From Sphingomonas gilva (GTDB lineage Bacteria > Pseudomonadota > Alphaproteobacteria > Sphingomonadales > Sphingomonadaceae), in the NCBI RefSeq assembly GCF_003515075.1, contig NZ_QWLV01000004.1, positions 160,670 to 224,669 on the forward strand: a stretch of DNA of 64,000 nt, written 5' to 3'. The notes beneath the pieces are model-generated. The model had not been told where the DNA came from. It made no database searches and was given only the letters and a program-made list of their open reading frames with translations. This document shows positions 56,018-62,610 of this stretch, in pieces (position 1 is the first letter of the stretch; every line of letters starts with the position of its first letter). The translations under genes and the position numbers were made by a program.

Positions 56018-57031
56018 TCAGCGCCCTCCGCCAGCCTGGCGCTGCAGCTTCGCGATCAGCTGGCGCCGCATCTGCGCCACCGCATCGGGCCCGGTTGCGC
56101 CCAATATGCCGCGCGCCTGCGGCGGCAGATGCTCACCGGGATCACCGTCCTCGAGGAAGACATAGCGATCGAACATCGCGCGCCAGGCGCGGCGCTGGTC
56201 GGCGGGCAGGTTCCTGAGCGTCATCAGCCCATGCATCAGCGCATCCCATGCCGATCCGATGTCCGTGCGCGCAGGATCCCACCAATAGTTGACGAGGACG
56301 TTCACCCGGTCGAGCGCCTCGACATGGTGATACCATTGATAGGGGATGTAGAGCGCGTCGCCGGGGCCGAGTTCGGCCGTCTGCGCCGCCTCGAGCGCCT
56401 GGGCAAAGCGCGGGAAGCGGTCCAGATCGGGCGCCGTCACATGCGCCATGCTCACCTGCGTTCCCGCCGGGGTCAGGTGGAACGGCCCCATATAGAGGTT
56501 GGCGACCTGATCGGGCGGAAACAGGGTGAAGCGGCGGCGTCCCACCGCGACGCAGGCGATGTTCTCCGACGGATCATGATGCGTCGCGACCTTGGCGGCG
56601 TTGCCGATCCACAAGCGCGGGATGACGGCGGACGGCACAAGAGGCATCGCATGCGCCTCGACGAAACCCGGCAGATGATCGGGCGCCGTCAGCCCCTGCA
56701 CCGCGAGCGTATCGGGATGAGGCTTCGCGGCTTCCGCCAGCAACGCGTCGAGGAAGGCACCCAGCGGCACCTCCTCCCGCGCGAAATTGGGCGCGCGGAG
56801 ATCGTTGCCGTAGTGCAGCCGGCCTTCCGTCTCGGGCGCGGCGCGGACATGCTGAATGGAACGATCCCCCGCATATCCGGCGAGCAGCGCCACCGCCTCC
56901 GCATCGCTGGCCGCGCGCGCCAGCGGCCAGTCGCCGACCAGACCCTTCATCACCACGGGCTTTGCGGCGGCGCGAATCTCGTCGTGAAAGACGACGGGCG
57001 TTACGTCGCGTTGGATCGGGATCGCTTGCAT
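56018..57031 (-). CDS. Cupin-like/JmjC-type (Cupin_8) protein
   Basis: A 337-residue protein with a JmjC-like fold. Probable Fe ligands are His and Asp in THHDPSENIACVAVGRRRFTLFPPDQ and His in IPYQWYHHVEAL; NVLVNYWWD follows. Such Cupin_8 proteins are 2-oxoglutarate/Fe(II) hydroxylases or inactive relatives. I chose MQAIPIQRDV as the start. It is the only minus-strand gene of the 50-59 kb block, convergent with the halogenase and divergent from DUF6445 with a 50-base gap, which suggests a local inversion. Its role is unknown, but cupin, halogenase and DUF6445 genes recur together. Confidence 0.85.
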   Translation of the reverse strand: MQAIPIQRDVTPVVFHDEIRAAAKPVVMKGLVGDWPLARAASDAEAVALLAGYAGDRSIQHVRAAPETEGRLHYGNDLRAPNFAREEVPLGAFLDALLAEAAKPHPDTLAVQGLTAPDHLPGFVEAHAMPLVPSAVIPRLWIGNAAKVATHHDPSENIACVAVGRRRFTLFPPDQVANLYMGPFHLTPAGTQVSMAHVTAPDLDRFPRFAQALEAAQTAELGPGDALYIPYQWYHHVEALDRVNVLVNYWWDPARTDIGSAWDALMHGLMTLRNLPADQRRAWRAMFDRYVFLEDGDPGEHLPPQARGILGATGPDAVAQMRRQLIAKLQRQAGGGR

Positions 57032-57081
57032 CGCGCCAGCGTCCGCGCTTGCCAGCCGGCTGTCAACGCCGGGTACGCCCG

Positions 57082-57759
57082 GTGAGCACGCGATCGGCGC
57101 GGATCGAACGCATCGGCCATGAGGGCGAGCCGGTGGTCGTGATCGACAACTTCTCACCCTGTCCGGAGCAACTGGTCGAGGACGCGACGACGCTGACATT
57201 TTCGACCTGGAGCCAATATTATCCCGGCGTCCGCGCGCAGGTCACGCCGCGTTATTTCGATGGACTGGCGGCGATCCTTGCGCCCGTCGTGCGCGATGTG
57301 TTCGGTTTTCGCAATCGGCTGGAAGTCTCCGGCGCGCTCTATTCGCTGGCCACGACCCCGCCGGGCGATCTGGCGCTGCCCCAGCGCATCCCGCATTTCG
57401 ATGGGGTCGAGGACGGCATGATCGCGATCATCCACTATCTGACGCGCGCCGGCGCGAGCGGCACCAGTTTCTACCGCCACCGCTCGACCGGCTTCGAGAC
57501 AGTGAACGCGGCGCGCCACCGCATCTATCTCGATGCGCTGCAGGCCGATTTCCGGACACATGGCGAGCCGCCGCCCGGCTATATCGCCGGCGACACGCCG
57601 ATCTTCGAGCGGATCGCCGATTTCGCGCCCGCCTGGAACCGCGCGCTGATCTATCGCAGCAGCCTGTTGCACTGCGCCGCCATCGCCGACGATTCCGCGC
57701 TGACCGACGATCCGCGCACCGGGCGGCTGACGGTCGCAAGCTTTCTGTCGGCGGAATGA
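57082..57759 (+). CDS. DUF6445 family protein (2OG-oxygenase-like)
   Basis: A 225-residue protein with features of DUF6445: VVVIDNFSPCPEQLVEDATTLTF, the YYPGVRAQV motif, PHFDGVEDGMIAIIHYL, ASGTSFYRHRSTGFE and LLHCAAI. The HxD motif (HFD) and a distal His (LLHC) suggest a 2-oxoglutarate/Fe(II)-oxygenase fold. GTG start; no good Shine-Dalgarno is seen. It sits between the inverted cupin gene and GH30, 19 bases before GH30. Function unknown. Confidence 0.82.
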   Translation: MSTRSARIERIGHEGEPVVVIDNFSPCPEQLVEDATTLTFSTWSQYYPGVRAQVTPRYFDGLAAILAPVVRDVFGFRNRLEVSGALYSLATTPPGDLALPQRIPHFDGVEDGMIAIIHYLTRAGASGTSFYRHRSTGFETVNAARHRIYLDALQADFRTHGEPPPGYIAGDTPIFERIADFAPAWNRALIYRSSLLHCAAIADDSALTDDPRTGRLTVASFLSAE

Positions 57760-57778
57760 TATAAGAGGGAGAGAGACC

Positions 57779-59227
57779 ATGCCGCACCCCGGACCGACCC
57801 TGAAGAGCCTCGGCGGAATGCTCGCAACGCTGGCGCTGGCCGGCTGCTCCTCCGCCGATGGTTTGCGACCGGCGGATGCCAGCCCCCGGGTCCAGATGTG
57901 GCTGACCACCCAGGACCGGACCGCGCTGCTTGCCGAGCAACCCGCGCTGAAATGGGCGGTAGGCCAGGCGCCGGGAGCTGCGATCGCCGTCGATCCCAGC
58001 CAGCGCTATCAGGAGATGGTCGGCTTCGGCGCTTCGGTGACTGACGCGTCCGCCTATCTGATCCAGAAGATGACGCCCGACGCGCGGAAGGCGCTGCTCA
58101 CCGATCTGTTCGGTCCCGCACCGGGCATCGGCATCGGCTTCACCCGCGTGACGATCGGCGCGTCCGATTTCTCGCGCACGCATTACAGCTATGACGACAT
58201 GCCGAAGGGCCAGACCGATCCCGAGCTCAGGCATTTCTCGATCGCGCCGGCCAAGGCGGAGGTGCTGCCGACGGTGCGCGCGGCTCTCGCGATCAATCCC
58301 GAGCTCAAGATCATGGCCTCTCCGTGGAGCGCGCCGGGCTGGATGAAGAGCACCGATAGCCTGATCAAGGGCACGCTGCGAGAGGAGGCCTATGCCCCAT
58401 TCGCGACCTATCTGACGCGGACCGTGCAGGATTTCACGGCGGAAGGCGTGCCGGTTCATTATCTGAGCATCCAGAACGAGCCCGATTTCGAGCCGGAGAA
58501 CTATCCCGGCATGCGTTTGAGCCCGGCCCAGCGCGCGGAGATCATCGGCGATCATGTCGGCCCGCAGTTCAAGGCGGCGGGGCTGAAGACCGAGATTCTC
58601 GAATGGGATCACAACTGGGACAAGCCCGAACAGCCGCTGGGTGTCCTGGCCGACGCCGAGGCCGCTAGCCACATCTCCGGCGTCGCCTGGCACTGCTATG
58701 GCGGCGACGTCTCCGCTCAGAGCATCGTGCGCGAGAAGCATCCCGACAGGGACGTGTTCTTCACCGAATGTTCGAGCGGAGAATGGTCCGCCGCCTGGCC
58801 GGACGCCTGGCCATGGACGATGCGCAACCTGATCATCGGCGCCACGCGCCACTGGGCGCGAGGCGTGCTGCTGTGGAACCTCGCGCTCGACGAGAAATTC
58901 GGCCCGCATCTGGGCGGCTGCGGCGATTGCCGCGGTGTGGTGACGATCGACAGCAAGACGGGGGCGGTGACGCGCAACCCCGAATATTACGCGCTCGGTC
59001 ATCTCAGCCGGTTCGTGCGGCCGGGCGCGCGACGCATTGCCTCGACCAGTCCGGTGGCGGCTGTCGAGAGCGTCGCGTTCGTCAATCCCGACGGATCGCA
59101 GGTGCTGCTTGCCTTCAATGCCGGCAAAGATGCCGCCGACGTGGCGGTGAACGCGCCTGCCGGGCACTTCCGCTATCGTCTGCCGGCCAATGCTGCGGTG
59201 ACGTTCCGCTGGCGCGGCGAGCGGTAA
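57779..59227 (+). CDS. GH30 family glycosidase lipoprotein
   Basis: A 482-residue lipoprotein (lipobox LAGCSS, Cys near residue 23). The GH30 TIM-barrel has the acid/base Glu234 in SIQNEPDF and nucleophile Glu330 in FFTECSSGEW. Other motifs are QEMVGFGASVTDASAYL, IMASPWSAPGWMKS, WHCYGGD and GVLLWNLALDE, and a small C-terminal beta-domain closes the chain. It resembles glucosylceramidase/beta-1,6-glucanase subfamilies. It likely releases glucose-type sugar for the sugar porter at 49 kb. The ATG has AAGAGGGAGAG upstream. Confidence 0.92.
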   Translation: MPHPGPTLKSLGGMLATLALAGCSSADGLRPADASPRVQMWLTTQDRTALLAEQPALKWAVGQAPGAAIAVDPSQRYQEMVGFGASVTDASAYLIQKMTPDARKALLTDLFGPAPGIGIGFTRVTIGASDFSRTHYSYDDMPKGQTDPELRHFSIAPAKAEVLPTVRAALAINPELKIMASPWSAPGWMKSTDSLIKGTLREEAYAPFATYLTRTVQDFTAEGVPVHYLSIQNEPDFEPENYPGMRLSPAQRAEIIGDHVGPQFKAAGLKTEILEWDHNWDKPEQPLGVLADAEAASHISGVAWHCYGGDVSAQSIVREKHPDRDVFFTECSSGEWSAAWPDAWPWTMRNLIIGATRHWARGVLLWNLALDEKFGPHLGGCGDCRGVVTIDSKTGAVTRNPEYYALGHLSRFVRPGARRIASTSPVAAVESVAFVNPDGSQVLLAFNAGKDAADVAVNAPAGHFRYRLPANAAVTFRWRGER

Positions 59228-59229
59228 CG

Positions 59230-59604
59230 CTTCGGAGCGGCGGGGGTGGCGCGGCCGGCGGTGGCCTGGGCGGTGAGGCGGCCGAGCCTGTCATAGCTTG
59301 AGAGCAGGCCTTCGTGGCGGGGGGTCCCGTCCGAGGCGAGGCGGGTCCAGGTCCTCGCCAGCTGGTTGCCGGCGGCGTCATAGGCGTAGTCGAAGGTCCC
59401 GCCCGCGGCGTCGATCGTCTTCTCGAGCCGCCCGCCCGCATCGTAGAGGTTGCGGGTGACGCGCTCGCCCGCGTCGCCCGCGCCCGCCTGGCGGGTGCGG
59501 GTGAGGTTGCCGAGCCCGTCATAGGCGTAGTCGATCGCAGGCGTGACCGCGACGCCGTCATGGTCGAGGAACGACGCCCGCTCCTCGCGGATCAGGCGGG
59601 CCAA
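59230..59604 (-). pseudogene. RHS/YD-repeat protein remnant
   Basis: A minus-strand frame encodes about 125 residues of YD repeats: YAYDGLGNLTRTRQAG, NLYDAGGRLEKTIDAAGG, FDYAYDAAGNQLARTW and SSYDRLGRLTAQA. There is no proper start (only TTG) and no RHS core or toxin tip. The homology runs to within a few bases of the GH30 stop and then stops. It is the broken end of an RHS gene left by rearrangement. Confidence 0.8.
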
Positions 59605-59946
59605 ACTTCACGAAGCTCGCGCATATCGGAAACGGAAGTTCAGCATGTTCAGTGTACGAAGTTCGCGCATATCGCGGAGTGAGGTTTGAGGAATTTGAGG
59701 CTCAAAGGCGATTGTTCGCGCGGGGCCGGACCGGATGGACGGTGGCGTGCGCCTTGCGGCGCAGGCGAGGGGCGGACGGCGTCAAAGAGCGAGCCGGCGG
59801 CGGAGCGCTGGCGAGTCGGAACAATAGCAGAACGCAGACGTGTAGGACAGCGCTAATACGCGGAGCAATATGTATTACCCCCGGAATTATAGCGATTTTG
59901 GCGGACCAATTGGCTTATGATTCCGAAATTCCTGTGCGGGCATGGC
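59605..59946. other. Non-coding region with 18-bp direct repeat
   Basis: No gene is supported in these 342 bases. CGAAG-C/T-TCGCGCATATCG occurs at 59611-59628 and 59657-59674, 46 bases apart. Multiple spaced repeats are typical of some insertion-sequence ends (for example the IS21 family), but no transposase lies nearby. Downstream the base composition becomes AT-richer towards the small genes at 60 kb. Confidence 0.45.
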
Positions 59947-60333
59947 CTACGCCTTCAGCTTATCCCTAAGGCTCGGCGTAGCATCAGGTGCGATTATCAA
60001 CTGCGTTGCGTAACCAGGGTTAATGATAACTCCATATTTTGGGGGCAGTCGAAGGAAAAATTCCCGCCCATTCATTTGCAGAATGTAGCTTGCCACGTCG
60101 CTATGTAGCCGAGGCCGATCCGATGATGAGAAGGCTGCCACTAGTGGCTTCCCATCTTTTTCCAGAAGTAGCGGATCGAATCCGCGACCATCATCTCGTA
60201 CCTCCGCCTTGCTAGAAATAAAGAGAGAAGATGCCGCAATATTCATCAGCAGCGCATCGATATGTAAGTGTCCGCGCTTCGCTTCGACGATGGCCACTTC
60301 GAGATCATTTTGAGGCTCAAAATCCTTTAGCAC
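59947..60333 (-). CDS. SseB-like domain protein, candidate immunity protein
   Basis: A 128-residue protein starting at GTG. Its arrangement fits the SseB N-terminal domain: PQNDLEVAIVEAKRG, a segment GKPLVAAFSSSDR near residue 61 and the ending MNGREFFLRLPPKYGVIINPG. SseB-like domains occur among immunity proteins of polymorphic toxins. It is the last gene of the orphan toxin module, 11 bases after the 71-residue gene, and is AT-richer than the surrounding chromosome, a sign of acquired DNA. Confidence 0.65.
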   Translation of the reverse strand: MLKDFEPQNDLEVAIVEAKRGHLHIDALLMNIAASSLFISSKAEVRDDGRGFDPLLLEKDGKPLVAAFSSSDRPRLHSDVASYILQMNGREFFLRLPPKYGVIINPGYATQLIIAPDATPSLRDKLKA

Positions 60334-60344
60334 GATAGCAAACC

Positions 60345-60560
60345 CTAGATAGTTGCATTCGGATATAAATCATTGGCTTCCGATACGGACAACAACTTCG
60401 CCGCATGCAAATTCTCATGCCATAGCGCGCCACATAGTTTGCACCGGTTCAGGAAAGTTGGCCCCTCTTCGATTGTAGAAAGTCGTTCAAAACGTTCGAA
60501 GGGCGCATGATACCCCTTAGAACAAAATTTGCAGAGCTTGAGAGCATTCCCCAACATCAT
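60345..60560 (-). CDS. Small protein with two CxxC motifs, candidate immunity protein
   Basis: A 71-residue protein with CKFC and CKLC pairs, which may bind zinc. Its ATG abuts the stop of the orphan toxin module, so the two are coupled. I do not recognise a family. Position and low GC suggest an immunity or accessory gene of the toxin module. Confidence 0.6.
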   Translation of the reverse strand: MMLGNALKLCKFCSKGYHAPFERFERLSTIEEGPTFLNRCKLCGALWHENLHAAKLLSVSEANDLYPNATI

Positions 60561-62231
60561 TTACCACTCCCGTATCGGAATCCGGGTACCGTTTGGATCA
60601 ATCTTAAATAGCGTCGATCCGCTTGGTATTGAACCGCCTCCCGGCACGACAAATTCGCGTGTCGGATTGACCAAATATCCGCCTCCGTTCGGCAATCTCA
60701 GCGCGGTGTGGCCACCTTCGAGGAAATGGGGAAGCGCCGTGTCCGCTGCCGTTGGCAGTCTGGGAGACAGTCCGTTTAACGGGAATTCGACACCGAAGAC
60801 ATCACCACCCGAGATATATGCCCGCTCCAGAGAAGGTGCGCCACCCGTGTAGCGGTAGGCACTCGCAGCATCGGTCACAATAGCAGAATCCTCTAGTGGC
60901 ATGAAGAAATGGGCTTCTCCGGTGCGCCCCAGCGTTGCATCCGCTCGATCGATATACGGGAGAGCCTGCTGATCGAAGAAATAAACGCCTCTGCCTGCCG
61001 CGCTGTCTGCGACATGACCAACGTTGCCCAGTTTTGCAGGCATTGCTCGCGCGCCGCCCAATGTAAACAGACCGATGTCGGTGGTTTGCCGGTCGAACGG
61101 CGCGACGGTGCCGGCCCGGCCGCGATAGTAGGAGGAGCCGAAGTCCAGCGGACCCGTGATCGGTGAAAAGACGAATTCCACCGGTGCTGCGACATATCCC
61201 AGACCGCCCGCGTCCCAGAGATCATAGGCCTGACGTTGTCGTCCCCATATCGCCTCCTTCAATCTCGTCCATGGCGTGTAGGCCCTGGCTATCTGGCCTT
61301 CGTAAGGATTCGCGTTGCTCTCCAGCCTCCATCCGCCGCGTTCGCGGCCGAGCCAGCCGGCATTGAGCAGGGTGAGGACATCGATGCCGAGATCATAGTC
61401 CGGCGCCAAGCGCTGTCCGGTGATGAAAATCTCGCCTGTGGCGGGATCGCTCAGGGCAAGGGGGTAGCCATGGCCGGCGAGGGGATAGGGTTCCTGGGCG
61501 ATGGCGGGCGCGCCTGGGGTCATGTAGGCCGAGCCTGCGAGATCGGCGGGCAGGTCGATGCTGCCGACCGGTCCGAAAGACAGGTCGGGCGGTCCGGCGA
61601 GGTCGGCGTTCAGGTCTTCGGCGCCGCCATTCGCCCCCGGCATTCCGCCCGCCTTGCCCGTCCTGCTGCTGCCGGCGAAGGCGTCGCTCACCCAATCGCC
61701 GAGCATCCCCCCGACGGTCTGGCCGATGACGGATGGTAGCGAGGCGATGATGTTGTCGCCGAAGCTGGTGCCTTCGGCGAGGCTGCGGGTGGCGGCGTAG
61801 GTGATGGCGCTGGCGCTGCTTACAGCCAGGGTCTGGCCGAAGTTGAGCTTGGCCTGCGCCCCGCCGAACAGGCCTCGTACCTGTCCGCCGACGCCCGCGC
61901 CGATGCCCGCGGCGGCGACGCCGGCCCAGTCGAAGTTCGACTGGAGCTCGGTCGCGACGGCGATCCCCTGAACGACGGCGTTGCTCACCGCGCCGTTCAC
62001 CGCGTCGATCAGGAAGTTGCCGCTGGAGGGGCCCGACAGCCCCGCCGAGAGCGCGGTGATCGCCACGCTCTTGAAGTCGAACCCGCCCTCCTGGATGCCC
62101 GTCGCCAGCCCGAACCCCTGGCCCGCCACATTGCCCGCCACCGCGCCGCCGACCGGGCCGAGGAACGACGTGGCGACGTAGGTCAGTCGGCTATATTGCT
62201 GTAGCGTTTGCGAGATTCGCCTCGATCGCAA
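60561..62231 (-). CDS. Orphan C-terminal module of an RHS-type polymorphic toxin
   Basis: A 556-residue frame lacking RHS repeats and an export region. Homology to the RHS C-terminal region begins near residue 15 (RLTYVATSFLGPVGGAVAGNVAG), directly after the stop of the upstream immunity gene. Residues 145-187 (YAATRSLAEGTSFGDN, ASLPSVIGQTVGGMLGD) repeat the sequence of the intact gene at 63.8-63.95 kb. The last 170 residues, with GRGVYFFDQ and HFLEGGHTALRLPNGGGYLVNP, are the variable toxin tip, whose family I do not recognise. It has no proper start and is probably silent until recombined. Confidence 0.8.
   Translation of the reverse strand: MRSRRISQTLQQYSRLTYVATSFLGPVGGAVAGNVAGQGFGLATGIQEGGFDFKSVAITALSAGLSGPSSGNFLIDAVNGAVSNAVVQGIAVATELQSNFDWAGVAAAGIGAGVGGQVRGLFGGAQAKLNFGQTLAVSSASAITYAATRSLAEGTSFGDNIIASLPSVIGQTVGGMLGDWVSDAFAGSSRTGKAGGMPGANGGAEDLNADLAGPPDLSFGPVGSIDLPADLAGSAYMTPGAPAIAQEPYPLAGHGYPLALSDPATGEIFITGQRLAPDYDLGIDVLTLLNAGWLGRERGGWRLESNANPYEGQIARAYTPWTRLKEAIWGRQRQAYDLWDAGGLGYVAAPVEFVFSPITGPLDFGSSYYRGRAGTVAPFDRQTTDIGLFTLGGARAMPAKLGNVGHVADSAAGRGVYFFDQQALPYIDRADATLGRTGEAHFFMPLEDSAIVTDAASAYRYTGGAPSLERAYISGGDVFGVEFPLNGLSPRLPTAADTALPHFLEGGHTALRLPNGGGYLVNPTREFVVPGGGSIPSGSTLFKIDPNGTRIPIREW
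61642..61820. repeat. Copy 1 of a ~178-bp repeat shared by the two toxin frames
   Basis: This segment of the orphan module matches 63781-63959 at DNA level with scattered substitutions. It encodes YAATRSLA-x-GTSFGDNIIASLP and the following GGMLGD region up to RTGKAGG. It is a likely site for homologous recombination that swaps toxin tips. Confidence 0.8.
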
Positions 62232-62610
62232 GAATGATCTTTTCCGCCTTCAACGTGGAAAAGCTGATTCCTTTTGATGCGAAATACGCTGCCGCCAGAC
62301 GCACCGCCTCACGCAGCGACTGACCGATGAATTCCTGAATGCCCTTACCATCTGCGACCGATTGAGGGACTGCAATTGCGACTGAGAGGCCTTTCTCCTT
62401 CTTTGAGAAATGTCCCAGTTTGTGGCCTGTAAAATCAGGTTCATTGATGGTACCAGGCACGACAAAGATAGGGTTAATCCATGCTTCCTGACCATCATCG
62501 TATCCCGGATCTCGCACTCGTGCGGCCACCTGAGAGGCTTTGATCAATATCTTACTAACGTCAGATTCCCGATGCTCAGGCCCACCAAAATCAATACCGA
62601 TGGTTATCAT
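62191..62610 (-). CDS. Immunity protein of the GIY-YIG-tipped RHS toxin
   Basis: A 139-residue protein starting MITIGIDFGGPEHRESDV, overlapping the toxin stop by four bases (ATGA). The motif KGISFSTLKAEKIILAIEANLANA closes the chain. No family is recognised. Its position directly behind a toxin tip, and translational coupling, make immunity its likely role. It is less GC-rich than the neighbouring metabolic genes. Confidence 0.72.
   Translation of the reverse strand: MITIGIDFGGPEHRESDVSKILIKASQVAARVRDPGYDDGQEAWINPIFVVPGTINEPDFTGHKLGHFSKKEKGLSVAIAVPQSVADGKGIQEFIGQSLREAVRLAAAYFASKGISFSTLKAEKIILAIEANLANATAI

Noticed and set aside
59173..59229. Extension of the RHS remnant into the GH30 gene
   Set aside because: YD-repeat similarity stops near 59230; the rest is antisense to the GH30 C-terminus.
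59652..59969. A 105-codon plus-strand frame
   Set aside because: Translation is low-complexity with no similarity that I can recognise, and it overlaps repeats and an RHS scar.
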